From an uncultured Rhodopila sp. (lineage in GTDB: Bacteria > Pseudomonadota > Alphaproteobacteria > Acetobacterales > Acetobacteraceae), in assembly GCA_903851415.1 (NCBI GenBank), contig CAINOE010000210.1, forward strand, positions 1 to 37,483: a DNA stretch of 37,483 nt, in the 5' to 3' direction. Below the pieces are notes generated by a model. It had not been told where the DNA came from. It saw only the letters and a program-made list of their open reading frames with translations, and did no database searches. Shown here piece after piece: positions 15,166-24,165 of this stretch. Made by a program: the position numbers and the translations under genes. How positions within the stretch are numbered: position 1 is the first letter of the stretch; each line of letters begins with the position of its first letter.

Positions 15166-16788
15166 TTACTTGCCGGCTGCCAGCGTTTGCCTTGCCGATA
15201 CTGTTGAACAGCCCGAGGCCAGTTCCCCGCCGCGGCTTTTCAGGAAGGGAAAATACTCGCGATCCGCTCCGAGCATGTGCTTGGCGACAAGGTCTTCGGC
15301 CAGGAATTGAAACAGGATGCCGCCGCCAGGCGGTCCGGCGCCAACCAGGGCGGCAGCGCGGTCGAGGAGTTCGCGATGGATCTCGGCATGCGCCTTCGCA
15401 TCCGGAAAGCCCGCCTCCTCCAGGATCGCCTCCTCGTTGCGGAAATGCTGCTCGACGGCGCGAACCAGCACGTCCATCAGGCCGGCTACATCCGCTGCCT
15501 CGCGTTCGGACAGAACGGCGGCCAGCAGATGCGCGGCATGACCGAACAAGGCCCGATGCTCGTCATCGATGCTTGCGTTCCCGCATTCATAGGCCGGCCG
15601 CCAGGCGAGTTGCACGAACTCCTTGGAAATGGAATGATCTGCACGGTCGATCCGCGGCGGCACCGTAGCGGCGCTTGTCCGGTTCCTGCCGCTGTTCTTG
15701 GCGCGATACAGTGCTTCGTCGGCTGCCCGCAGCAGGACAGTCCCATCCATGCCGACCCCGGGCAGGAGGGTGGCGATGCCGGCGCTGACTGTCACCATTC
15801 CCGCCGGATTATCTTCATGCGCGATGCCGAGCGATTCGATTGACGAACGCAGCGTTTCAGCCAGCCTCGGGGCGGCGCCGGAATCGACGCCCGGCAGGAT
15901 CATGGTGAATTCTTCGCCGCCATAGCGGGCCGCGAGATCGCCGGCGCGGCGTGCGCCCGCCTGAAGCACCCGGGCGATCTGCACCAGACAATCGTCTCCC
16001 GCCTGATGGCCGTAACGATCGTTATATTTCTTGAACCAATCGACATCCAGCATGATCAGCGTCAGCGGCAAGCGGCTCCGGCCGCACCGCTCGCACTCGG
16101 CCGCAAGCGTGGCGTCAAAATGCCGGCGATTGGCCAGGCCCGTCAGCCCGTCGGTGGTCGAGAGAGCCAGCAATTTTCTGTTGGCATCCTCCAACGCCAG
16201 CGTGCGCCGCCCGACCTCCGCGGATAATTCTCCGGCATATGCGCTGAAGATGAAAAGCACCGACCAACCGCAGATGCAGATCATCGCAATCGTGCTGATC
16301 CAGGCCGTCGGGCTGACCATAAACGAAACAACATCGAACGATGGAAGATGCCCGGCCTGGACGGTTTGCTCTGCGATCAGTCCCATGCACAGGACAGAGG
16401 CAATCGATACCATGACTGTGGCACGCCGGCCGAAAAGAATCCAAACCAGGGAGGGGGCGAATGCGAGGAAGCAGATCGCACCCGGAGACAGCAATCCCCG
16501 TGTGACAAGCACGAAAAGCGAACCGGCGGTAGTGGACAAAATCAGACTCGCTGCCTTGAAGCCAAAGCCAAATCTGCGTTTGTTTACGGCGATGCCATAC
16601 ATTGCGATGCAGATCAGTATTGTCGACGTTCCGTCCCATATCCCGATCGAGGCGGAGCGGTAAACCGCTATCGCAAGCGTCGCCGGAGCAACAATTTTTA
16701 AGCTATCCATCACCGCATCGACGATTTTCGCGCGAACGAGATGCAAATCCTCTTCGACTGCGGCAATCCGGCCGCTCCCGGCGGGCAT
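15166..16788 (-). CDS. Membrane diguanylate cyclase with C-terminal hemerythrin domain
   Basis: About 540 residues from ATG 16788. Residues 30-187 hold five or six hydrophobic spans (a MASE-like sensor). The GGDEF domain begins DGLTGLANRR (213-222) and has the active-site GGEEF at 290-294, preceded by the inhibitory-site RAGD (281-284, RxxD five residues upstream), so c-di-GMP synthesis with product inhibition is expected. The C-terminal 120 residues are a bacteriohemerythrin with all seven canonical iron ligands: H411, H448, E452, H467, H471, H504 and D509. This domain binds O2, so the enzyme probably senses oxygen or redox state. An in-frame extension to 17157 is possible but looks non-coding. 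Confidence 0.9.
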   Translation of the reverse strand: MPAGSGRIAAVEEDLHLVRAKIVDAVMDSLKIVAPATLAIAVYRSASIGIWDGTSTILICIAMYGIAVNKRRFGFGFKAASLILSTTAGSLFVLVTRGLLSPGAICFLAFAPSLVWILFGRRATVMVSIASVLCMGLIAEQTVQAGHLPSFDVVSFMVSPTAWISTIAMICICGWSVLFIFSAYAGELSAEVGRRTLALEDANRKLLALSTTDGLTGLANRRHFDATLAAECERCGRSRLPLTLIMLDVDWFKKYNDRYGHQAGDDCLVQIARVLQAGARRAGDLAARYGGEEFTMILPGVDSGAAPRLAETLRSSIESLGIAHEDNPAGMVTVSAGIATLLPGVGMDGTVLLRAADEALYRAKNSGRNRTSAATVPPRIDRADHSISKEFVQLAWRPAYECGNASIDDEHRALFGHAAHLLAAVLSEREAADVAGLMDVLVRAVEQHFRNEEAILEEAGFPDAKAHAEIHRELLDRAAALVGAGPPGGGILFQFLAEDLVAKHMLGADREYFPFLKSRGGELASGCSTVSARQTLAAGK

Positions 16789-17265
16789 CTTTCGTGGAAG
16801 TGCCGCGCCATGGCGAAAGACCTGGCGCAACCGGGCGATCCCGGCTGCCGCCGGCAGGCGCGCCAAATCCTGCCACGCACGCCCCGGGCGGCGTGAAACG
16901 GTCGGCGTCCCGGGGCTTTGCTCCACGGACAGGCCCCGCCGCAGCGCGAAGCCGGTTGCGGAAGTGCGGCGCCTGACCGCCATCCCAACATGCCCGGCGC
17001 ATGCCAGCAGGCGGGTGATGGCCCCCCTCCCCCAGCCGCCATCCACGGTCTCTATCGGCGAGCCGAACCGCGGCAAACACTCGTTGTGCGGCAGACCGGG
17101 ATCCCGATCTCCGGCCTTGGCGGACACGTTCCGGCTGCCGGGAGTTTTTCCCGTCATGGCCAGCCTTGTAGCGCGCCCCCCGGCGCAGCCGCAGCAAACA
17201 TCAATCCCCTCCTGACCGGACCAAAACCTCCGCCGCCCGGGCTCGGGGGAAGCGCCGCGCCGTTC
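16789..17265. other. 477-bp gap without a recognisable gene
   Basis: The minus frame of the diguanylate cyclase stays open here up to 17157, but its translation is arginine- and proline-rich without family features. The start of a diverged palindromic-repeat-like motif (CCGTCATGGCCAGCC) is near 17152. I see no promoter I would defend. Confidence 0.4.
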
Positions 17266-18480
17266 TTACGCCTTCAGAATCTTCGCCACCCTGTTCTGCC
17301 GCAGCCGATAGGCATCCGGCATCGACTTGCCGAGCAGCGGACGCAGATACAGCCGGTATGCGTCGGTCACATCGGTGCCGCCCGCGGACAGGAATTCGTC
17401 CGGCATGGTGCGCGTCTTGCCGGCCACCGCTTCCAGCGGCACCAGCTTGTAATCGACCGAGTAATACCCCGTCCGCTCGATCGTCACCGAGCCGCTGTGC
17501 TCGCCCCACATCGCGTACTGCACCGCCTTCTCGCCGACTTCCCGCGCCTCGCGCTGATCGACGTCGGAGACGCAGCCGATGAACGACCGTTGCAGATACC
17601 CGAACGTGTCGCCGCGCACCCGGCTCATGCCCAGCTTCTCCTTGACCTCGTCGCACAGCAGCCCGGCCAGCTCGCCGGTGCCCGACAACTGCAGATTCCC
17701 GTGCGCGTCGCGCTCCACCTTCTTCGCCATCTGCGTAATGATGGGCGTTCCGGAGTCATCGTGGATGCCCTCGGACACCGCAACGACGCAGCGGCCGTAC
17801 TTGTCCACAGCCTGGCGCACGTCCGACAGGAAGCTGTCGATCCGGAAGGTGCGCTCCGGCACGTAGATCATGTGCGGCCCGTCATCCGGGAACTTCTTGC
17901 CGAGCGCCGAGGCGGCGGTCAGGAAGCCCGCATGGCGCCCCATCACCACACCGATATAGACGCCGGGCAGCGACCGGTTATCCAGGTTGGCGCCGAGGAA
18001 GGACTGCACCACGAACCGCGCCGCCGACGGAAAGCCCGGCGTGTGGTCGTTCAGCACCACGTCGTTGTCGATCGTCTTCGGGATATGAATGCAGCGGATC
18101 GGATGATTGGCCTTGGCCGCCTCCTCCGCCACGATCCGAACGGTGTCGGAGGAATCGTTGCCGCCAATATAGAAGAAGTAGCGGATTTCGTGCGCCTTCA
18201 GGACCTCGAATATCTCGTGGCAGTATTTGCGGTCCGGCTTGTCCCGCGTCGAGCCCAGCGCGGAGGACGGCGTGTCGCCGACCATCTCCAGGTTGTGGGT
18301 GGTTTCCTGGGTGAGATCGACGAGTTCCTCATCGACGATCCCGCGCACGCCATGCAGCGCGCCGTAAACCAGGCTGACGTTGCGGAACTTTCGCGCCTCC
18401 AGCACGGCCCCGACGAGCGACTGGTTGATGACGGCGGTCGGGCCGCCGCCTTGGGCGACGAGAACTTTTCCTTGCAGCAC
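17266..18480 (-). CDS. pfp: Pyrophosphate-dependent 6-phosphofructokinase
   Basis: It converts fructose-6-phosphate and PPi to fructose-1,6-bisphosphate and phosphate, reversibly. The 404 residues contain GGGPT (11-15), FYIGGNDSSDT with GGND at 106-109, PKTIDND (134-140) and MGRHAG (180-185). ATP-dependent enzymes have GGDG and PGTIDND; an aspartate at the fourth place of GGND and lysine in PKTIDND are the established markers of PPi dependence. The start is GTG 18480, with GGAG upstream on the minus strand; no nearby ATG gives a better N-terminus. Palindromic repeat C separates it from cobC upstream. Confidence 0.93.
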   Translation of the reverse strand: MLQGKVLVAQGGGPTAVINQSLVGAVLEARKFRNVSLVYGALHGVRGIVDEELVDLTQETTHNLEMVGDTPSSALGSTRDKPDRKYCHEIFEVLKAHEIRYFFYIGGNDSSDTVRIVAEEAAKANHPIRCIHIPKTIDNDVVLNDHTPGFPSAARFVVQSFLGANLDNRSLPGVYIGVVMGRHAGFLTAASALGKKFPDDGPHMIYVPERTFRIDSFLSDVRQAVDKYGRCVVAVSEGIHDDSGTPIITQMAKKVERDAHGNLQLSGTGELAGLLCDEVKEKLGMSRVRGDTFGYLQRSFIGCVSDVDQREAREVGEKAVQYAMWGEHSGSVTIERTGYYSVDYKLVPLEAVAGKTRTMPDEFLSAGGTDVTDAYRLYLRPLLGKSMPDAYRLRQNRVAKILKA

Positions 18481-18585
18481 AGCTTTCTACTCCGCTGATG
18501 AAGCAACGGACTATCGGCGTTCTCCGCCGGATGCGCAAGGATAGGATGATTTGGCAGCCATGATGCGGGCGCCATCAAAATCGAA

Positions 18586-18661
18586 CGTCATGGCCCGGCT
18601 CGTCCGGGCCACCTCGCGCGGCGTGCTGGAAGAGGTGGCCCGGACCGGCCGGGCCATGACG
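18586..18661. repeat. Palindromic repeat copy C
   Basis: A 76-bp copy with intact arms (CGTCATGGCCCGG at the left, CCGGGCCATGACG at the right) and internal GGGCCACC / GGTGGCCC pairing. It lies between cobC and pfp. Confidence 0.85.
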
Positions 18662-18674
18662 GCCAGGCGGAGCT

Positions 18675-19709
18675 TTACGGGACCGCGGGCCGCGCCGGCA
18701 GTGCCATCCGCAGCCTCTCCCACTCCGCCGCTGCGCCGGGAATGCCGAACCGGAGCCAGTCCGGCCTCGCCTGGAACGGCCGGGTCAGGATGCCCGCGCG
18801 GCACAGGTGCCCGAACACCTCGCCCGCCCCGCTCCGCCGCCCCAGCCGGAACAACGGCGTGCCGCCAACGACCTCGAACCCGTCCGCGCGCAGCAGCCCG
18901 TCCAGCCGCTCGGCCTCGTGCCGCAGGCGGGACGCGGTTTCCGCGCGCCAGGTGTCGTCCGCCAGGGCGCGCCGGCCGATATCGATCGCCGGGCCGGACA
19001 CCGCCCAGGGTCCCATGGCCTGACGCAGCAGGGCGCAATCCGCGCGCGATCCCGCGGCGAAGCCGAGCCGGACGCCAGCCAGCCCATAGGCCTTGCCGAA
19101 TGAGCGCAGCACGATGGCGCCGGACACGGGCAGACGCGGCAAAAGACTGCCCTGCCAGCCCATCAGGTCCATGAACGCCTCATCGACGATCAGCCGCCCG
19201 CCGCGGCGGGCCAGGCCCCCCGCAAGCGCCGCCAGATCCTCCGGCGAGACCATCCGTCCATCCGGGTTGTTCGGGTTCACGACGATGCCGGCATCGTACT
19301 CCGCCAGTTCCGACAGCGCCGTCACGCCATGCACCTGCGCCCCGGCGTCGCGCCAGCACAGTTCGTGTTCCAGGTAGGTGAAGCCCAGAACGCCGACGCG
19401 CCGCGCCGGAAACAGCCGCGGCAGCCACTGGATCAGCGCCTGGGTCCCCGCGGCCGCGACGATCCCGGCGTCCGGCGCAGCACCGTACGCCGCCCGGGCC
19501 GCCGCCTCCAGCGCGGCAAGCTCCGCGGCCTCCGGCAACCGCGACCAGGCTGCCGGCCGTATGCAGCCCACCGGATACGGCACCGGGTTGATGCCGGTGG
19601 ACAGATCGATCCAGGGTTCCGGCGCATCGGGATACAGCGTCCGGGCGGCATTGATGTTGCCGCCGTGATACCGTAGCTCGCCCGCTCCCTCCGAACCCTG
19701 CGATGGCAT
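18675..19709 (-). CDS. cobC: Threonine-phosphate decarboxylase (aminopropanol arm of B12)
   Basis: A PLP enzyme of the class I/II aminotransferase fold that decarboxylates L-threonine-O-3-phosphate to (R)-1-amino-2-propanol phosphate, the linker of the nucleotide loop. LRYHGGNINAA and WIDLSTGINP open the protein as in CobC/CobD. NPNNPDG (145-151), DEAFMD (176-181) and SFGKAYGLAG with the PLP lysine at 206 follow. Starting at ATG 19709 gives 344 residues; an ATG at 19727 is possible. The chosen start codon shares two bases with the start codon of the divergent cobD, which makes and uses the same branch of the pathway. Confidence 0.93.
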   Translation of the reverse strand: MPSQGSEGAGELRYHGGNINAARTLYPDAPEPWIDLSTGINPVPYPVGCIRPAAWSRLPEAAELAALEAAARAAYGAAPDAGIVAAAGTQALIQWLPRLFPARRVGVLGFTYLEHELCWRDAGAQVHGVTALSELAEYDAGIVVNPNNPDGRMVSPEDLAALAGGLARRGGRLIVDEAFMDLMGWQGSLLPRLPVSGAIVLRSFGKAYGLAGVRLGFAAGSRADCALLRQAMGPWAVSGPAIDIGRRALADDTWRAETASRLRHEAERLDGLLRADGFEVVGGTPLFRLGRRSGAGEVFGHLCRAGILTRPFQARPDWLRFGIPGAAAEWERLRMALPARPAVP

Positions 19710-20649
19710 GCCGCATCTTTCCAACATCGAACTGGCGCTGGCCGCTCTCCTGCTGGAGGCCGCCGCCGGCTACCCTGCGTTCGTCTACCGCGCGATCGGA
19801 CACCCTGTCACGTGGATGGGCGCGCTGCTGGCCGGACTGGAGCGGCGGCTCAACCGCCCGGATGCGCCCGGCAACCGGCTGCGCGGCATCGCCACCCTCG
19901 GCATCCTGCTCGCCGCGACCGCCGCCGCCGCAGGCGCGGCCGATGTGCTGCTGCCGGGGGCCGTCGTGGTCCTGATCGCGGCCAGCCTGCCGGCGCAGCG
20001 CAGCCTGCACGATCACGTCCGGGCAGTCGCCGATGCGCTGCAATCCGGCGGTCTGGCGGCCGGCCGCGCCGCCGTGTCGATGATCGTCGGCCGCAACCCG
20101 GCCCATCTCGACGAAGCCGGCGTCGCCCGCGCCGCGATCGAAAGCCTCGCCGAGAACTTCTCCGACGGCGTCGCGGCCCCGGCGTTCTGGCTCGCCGCCG
20201 CCGGCCTCCCCGGGGCCGCCTGCTACAAAGCCGCAAACACCGCCGACTCGATGATCGGCCACCGGACGCCCCGATACGAGTCCTTCGGCTGGGCCGCGGC
20301 ACGGCTGGACGACGTCATCAACCTGCCGGCGTCCCGCCTGTCGGCTGCCTTGATCGTCCTGGCCGCGTTCGCCACCGGAGCCTCATCACGCGGCGCTGTC
20401 CGCGCGGTGCTGCGCGACGCCGGCCGCCATCGCTCGCCCAACGCCGGATGGCCGGAGGCCGCGATGGCGGGCGCGCTCGGCCTGAAACTGGCCGGCCCGC
20501 GCGTGTATGGCGACACGCTCGTGGACGACGCCTTTATGGGAGACGGAAGCCGCGACGCGACCGCCGCCGACATCCTCCGCGCCTTGCGGCTGTACAAAGC
20601 CGCCTGCACGGTACAGGCGCTGTTGCTGCTGGCCCTGGCGCTCGCATGA
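19708..20649 (+). CDS. cobD: Adenosylcobinamide-phosphate synthase
   Basis: CobD (CbiB in the anaerobic naming) attaches aminopropanol (phosphate) to adenosylcobyric acid. It is a membrane protein of about 313 residues. Diagnostic segments are GYPAFVYRAIGHPVTWMGAL near the N-terminus, IESLAENFSDGVAAPAFWLA in the middle, then YKAANTADSMIGHRTPRYES and DDVINLPASRLSA. Several hydrophobic helices are evident. No ribosome site is visible before ATG 19708. The gene is divergent from cobC with overlapping starts and convergent with cobQ (33-bp gap). Confidence 0.95.
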   Translation: MPHLSNIELALAALLLEAAAGYPAFVYRAIGHPVTWMGALLAGLERRLNRPDAPGNRLRGIATLGILLAATAAAAGAADVLLPGAVVVLIAASLPAQRSLHDHVRAVADALQSGGLAAGRAAVSMIVGRNPAHLDEAGVARAAIESLAENFSDGVAAPAFWLAAAGLPGAACYKAANTADSMIGHRTPRYESFGWAAARLDDVINLPASRLSAALIVLAAFATGASSRGAVRAVLRDAGRHRSPNAGWPEAAMAGALGLKLAGPRVYGDTLVDDAFMGDGSRDATAADILRALRLYKAACTVQALLLLALALA

Positions 20650-20682
20650 AATCGCCATGGCGAGAACAGGCGGGGTGTCGCC

Positions 20683-22137
20683 TTATCTTGCCACGCTGAG
20701 CAGATGATCGAGGTCGATATCCCGCGCCAGATGATCCGCCAGCGCATCCAGCACCCGATCGATATCCGCCTCATGGGAAAACCCGGCCGCCCGCGCACCG
20801 AACCAGGACAGCATTGCGGCGCGCTGGGCATCGCCGCCGAACAGGCCGTGCACATAAGTCGCCCGCACCCGCCCGTCCGCCGAGATCGCGCCGTCCGTCC
20901 TGCCGTCGCCGAACCGCAGCAGCGGGCGAGCTCGGCCCGGCCCCTCGGTGCGTCCGACATGCATTTCGTAGCCATGGAACGGCGCCCCATCGGGGATTGA
21001 TGTCCCGGTCACTTCGGTCAGCGTCTTGTCGCTGGTCAGGACTGTCTGCACCTCCAGCAGCCCCAGGCCCTCCACGCTGCCGGGCGCCCCCTCGATCCCC
21101 TCCGGGTCCGCTACCAGCCGCCCGAGCATCTGGTAGCCGCCGCACAGCCCCAGCACGCGCCCGCCGCGGCGGACATGGGCGCGCAGATCGATGTCCCAGC
21201 CGTTCCGGCGGAAATCCTCCAGGTCCGCGACCGTCGCCTTGGACCCCGGCAGGATCACCAGGTTCGCATCCCCCGGCAGCGCCTGCCCCGGCTCGATCAT
21301 CGCCACGCGGAGCGACGGTTCGGCCAGCAGCGGATCGAGATCGTCGAAATTGGCAATGTGCGCCAGCCGAGGCACCGCCACGACGACGCTGCCTCCCGCC
21401 GCGGCGCCCGGACGATCGAGCGCGACGGCATCCTCCGCGGGCAGGCGGCGGGCTTCGCGGAAATAGCGGATCAGGCCGAGGGCCGCCCACCCGGTGCGTT
21501 CGGCGATCAGGTCCATCCCCGGCTGGAACAGCGCCGGATCGCCGCGGAACTTGTTGACCAGGAAGCCCGTGATCAGCGCCGCGTCGGCCGGATCGAGCAC
21601 CGCCTTTGTGCCGGCGATCTGAGCGATCACGCCGCCCCGGTCGATGTCGCCAATCAGGATCACCGGCAGTCCGGCCGCGCGGGCGAAGCCCATGTTGGCG
21701 ATGTCGTTGGCGCGCAGGTTGACCTCCGCCGCACTGCCGGCGCCTTCGACCAGGACGATGTCGGCCTCCTGCTCCAGGCGCCGGAAACTGTCGAGGATCG
21801 TTGGCAGCAGCCCGGGCTTCATCGCCTGGAAATCCCGCGCCGTCGCGTTGCCGACGGCCTGGCCGAGGACGACCACCTGGGAACCGACATCGCTCTGCGG
21901 CTTGAGCAGCACCGGGTTCATGTGGACCGAGGCCGCAACCCGGCAGGCCCGCGCCTGCAGCGCCTGCGCCCGGCCGATTTCGCCGCCGTCCGCGGTGACG
22001 GCGGCGTTGTTGGACATGTTCTGCGGCTTGAACGGCCGCACGCGAAGGCCGCGATTGGCGAACGCGCGGCACAGGCCGGCCACCACCAGCGACTTGCCGA
22101 CGTCCGAGCCGGTGCCCTGGAACATCAGCGCCGTCAT
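20683..22137 (-). CDS. cobQ: Cobyric acid synthase (glutamine-hydrolysing)
   Basis: CobQ amidates side chains b, d, e and g of adenosylcobyrinic acid a,c-diamide. It has 484 residues in two domains. The N-terminal dethiobiotin-synthetase-like ATPase has GTGSDVGKS (8-16), PFKPQNMSNNA, VEGAGSAAEVNLR and GDIDRGG. The C-terminal triad-type glutaminase has LVILPGSK (293-300) and GLCGGYQMLGR with the nucleophile position at Cys332. The ATG at 22137 is the natural start. No cobalamin riboswitch was found upstream. Confidence 0.97.
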   Translation of the reverse strand: MTALMFQGTGSDVGKSLVVAGLCRAFANRGLRVRPFKPQNMSNNAAVTADGGEIGRAQALQARACRVAASVHMNPVLLKPQSDVGSQVVVLGQAVGNATARDFQAMKPGLLPTILDSFRRLEQEADIVLVEGAGSAAEVNLRANDIANMGFARAAGLPVILIGDIDRGGVIAQIAGTKAVLDPADAALITGFLVNKFRGDPALFQPGMDLIAERTGWAALGLIRYFREARRLPAEDAVALDRPGAAAGGSVVVAVPRLAHIANFDDLDPLLAEPSLRVAMIEPGQALPGDANLVILPGSKATVADLEDFRRNGWDIDLRAHVRRGGRVLGLCGGYQMLGRLVADPEGIEGAPGSVEGLGLLEVQTVLTSDKTLTEVTGTSIPDGAPFHGYEMHVGRTEGPGRARPLLRFGDGRTDGAISADGRVRATYVHGLFGGDAQRAAMLSWFGARAAGFSHEADIDRVLDALADHLARDIDLDHLLSVAR

Positions 22138-22496
22138 CGGGCCTCGATCCCCGCGCGCCGGCGGTCGTCATCCCTGGCTTCGGTCATTGCGGCTTGTCCA
22201 TATGCCCAACCTGGCTGCCCGCCGCGCCGGCGGCACTCTGGCGGTTGCACCGGCGCCACAGCGGAGAAACCGTCCGCGGCGGGTGCGGATTTGCCTTCAT
22301 AGCTGACCCGGCACAGTCCGTCCAAGCTGCCCCGGGGGCCGGCACGCCACCGCAAGGCGATCAGCGGGTGGTGCTGGTCTGCTCCGGAAGCGTGAGCCAC
22401 CAAAGCATCGGCATTTTCGGGCGCTCAGGGAGTCATGCACCTGTCACAATAGTTTCGCTGGATCGAACCGCTCATGTGCTGAAAGCACCGATCAAG
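22138..22496. other. Intergenic region between divergent cobQ and porin genes
   Basis: About 360 bp without a supported gene. One plus-strand frame is open throughout but reads as non-coding. I looked for the cobalamin box (AGCCAGGAGACCTGCC-like) on both strands and did not find it, in contrast to the three sites further right. Promoters for both flanking genes should lie here, but none is clear enough to mark. Confidence 0.5.
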
Positions 22497-23993
22497 ATGT
22501 CGCCGAATCGGGAGCCGGCTGTCACCGTATCCGTCATAGGTGGCTTTTCACGTTCCTTCGGTCATTGTTTGTCGGGACATGAAGTCTCAGGGGTCAATCG
22601 CTTGCCTGCAATACCACTCGCCTGCCGCTTCCTTGCTGCTTTGTCCGCGATTGCCGTGTTGTGCGCCTCGCATGGCAGTCTGGCGCAGAACGGCCCCACG
22701 CCCCAACCGGAACCGGTGCCGGTCACTCCCGGACAAGCCGAGCAGGTGACGACGGAACAATGGGCGATCCACGGTCAGACCACCTTCACCTGGCAGTTGC
22801 AGCCGGGCTTCCGCTCGCCTTACCAGGGAGCGCAAAGCCTGCCGCCGGATGCCAACGGGCGGGAGACCTGGGACGCCACGGTCTATCTTGGTTTTCGCCC
22901 CTGGCAGGGCGCCGAGATCTGGTTCAACCCGGAGGCGGATCAGGGCTTCGGGCTGGGCGACAGCTTCGGCGTCGCCGGCTATCTCAGCGGCGAGGCCTAT
23001 AAGCTCGGGCAGGCCGAGCCGTACTATCGCATGGCAAGGGCGTTCTTCCGGCAGACCATCGACCTGGGCGGCGAGACGCAGAAGCTGGATCCCGACCTCA
23101 ACCAGCTCGGCGGCACGCAAACGGCGAACCGGGTCGTCCTCACCGCGGGCAAGCTCTCGGTGGTGGACATCTTCGACACCAACAAATACGCCCACGACCC
23201 GCGCGGCGACTTCCTGAACTGGTCGATCCTCGACGTCGGCAGCTTCGACTACGCCGCCGATGCGTGGGGTTCCACCTACGGGGCGGCGGCGGAGTGGTAC
23301 CAGGACCGCTACGCTGCCCGTGCCGGCCTGTTCGACCTGTCGAGCGTGCCGAACAGCACCGCCCTCAGCCTGCCGCTGTTGCACCAGACCCAGTTCGTCG
23401 CGGAGCTGGAGGAGCGGCACACGCTTTGGGACCAGCCGGGCAAGATCAAGGTGATGTACTGGCTGTCGCGCGGCAATCTGGGCACCTACACGGATGCGCT
23501 GGCATTGGCCTATGCCACCGGGACCACGCCATCGACCGCCGCGGTCCGCAACTACCGCAGCAAGTACGGCGTGGGCTTCAATCTGGAACAGCAGATCCTC
23601 CCCGACCTCGGCCTGTTCCTGAAGGGCGGCTGGTCGCAGGGGGGCGTGGAGGAGGTGGACTTCACCGACATCAACGCGTCGGTTGCCACCGGCCTGTCGC
23701 TGGCCGGCACGCGCTGGGGCCGTCCCGATGACACGGTCGGCCTTGCGGGAGTGATCAACCAGATCTCGGCCGTCGGCAGTCACTATCTGGCGGCGGGCGG
23801 CCTGGGCGGCATCATCGGCGATGGCGCGCTGTTCAAGTCCGGTCCCGAGGAGATCCTGGAGACCTATTACAGCTTCGCCGCGTTCAGTTGGGCCAAGGTC
23901 ACCGCCGATTATCAGTTCGTCAACAACCCGGCCTACAACCAGCAGCGCGGACCGGTCTCGGTGTTTGCGCTGCGCCTGCACGCCGAATTCTGA
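22497..23993 (+). CDS. OprB-type carbohydrate-selective porin family protein
   Basis: An outer-membrane beta-barrel protein. After a signal peptide (CRFLAALSAIAVLCASHGSLAQ) the mature part has a short proline-rich stretch, then WAIHGQTTFTWQLQPGFRSP and GAEIWFNPEADQGFGLGD, the aromatic alternating strands of OprB porins. It ends in FALRLHAEF with the terminal aromatic residue of outer-membrane barrels. The start is uncertain: ATG 22497 gives a long N-region, while TTG 22602 with CAGGGG upstream gives a normal signal peptide. It is a paralogue of the C-terminal half of the protein at 28790-31027 (shared EADQGFGL/EIDQGFGL, DIFDTNKYA/DLFDTNKYA, STYGAAAEWYQ/TTYGAAAEWYQ). No riboswitch precedes it. 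Confidence 0.85.
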   Translation: MSPNREPAVTVSVIGGFSRSFGHCLSGHEVSGVNRLPAIPLACRFLAALSAIAVLCASHGSLAQNGPTPQPEPVPVTPGQAEQVTTEQWAIHGQTTFTWQLQPGFRSPYQGAQSLPPDANGRETWDATVYLGFRPWQGAEIWFNPEADQGFGLGDSFGVAGYLSGEAYKLGQAEPYYRMARAFFRQTIDLGGETQKLDPDLNQLGGTQTANRVVLTAGKLSVVDIFDTNKYAHDPRGDFLNWSILDVGSFDYAADAWGSTYGAAAEWYQDRYAARAGLFDLSSVPNSTALSLPLLHQTQFVAELEERHTLWDQPGKIKVMYWLSRGNLGTYTDALALAYATGTTPSTAAVRNYRSKYGVGFNLEQQILPDLGLFLKGGWSQGGVEEVDFTDINASVATGLSLAGTRWGRPDDTVGLAGVINQISAVGSHYLAAGGLGGIIGDGALFKSGPEEILETYYSFAAFSWAKVTADYQFVNNPAYNQQRGPVSVFALRLHAEF

Positions 23994-24045
23994 TCAACCG
24001 TCCCAATGCGCCGGACCCGGCGCGGCCGGGTTCAGACGCTGCCAC

Positions 24046-24165
24046 GGCGACGCCCGGGAATGATCGAACCCGACGGCGCCACCATTGGCGTCATGGCCCG
24101 GCTCGTCCGGGCCATGACGGTTTCGAGAACACCGCCGCATGAGGCGGTCGTTCCCGGGCGTCGCC
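24046..24165. repeat. Nested inverted-repeat element enclosing palindromic repeat
   Basis: The perfect 15-bp inverted repeat GGCGACGCCCGGGAA (24046-24060) / TTCCCGGGCGTCGCC (24151-24165) surrounds the compact palindrome at 24089-24119 and a small ACCGCC...GGCGGT hairpin. It resembles a structured mini-element and may end both convergent transcripts. Confidence 0.6.
24089..24119. repeat. Palindromic repeat copy D (minimal form)
   Basis: Only the two outer arms, CGTCATGGCCCGG and CCGGGCCATGACG, remain around a five-base loop: a perfect 13-bp-arm hairpin. Confidence 0.85.

Noticed and set aside
16789..17157. N-terminal extension of the diguanylate cyclase
   Set aside because: The frame is open, but the translation is arginine/proline-rich with no family features, and the protein-like sequence starts after ATG 16788.
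22138..22600. A fourth cobalamin riboswitch before cobQ or the first porin
   Set aside because: Neither strand shows the B12 box, the GCCCCCGCAACTG core or the GGGAAGG segment found at the other three sites.
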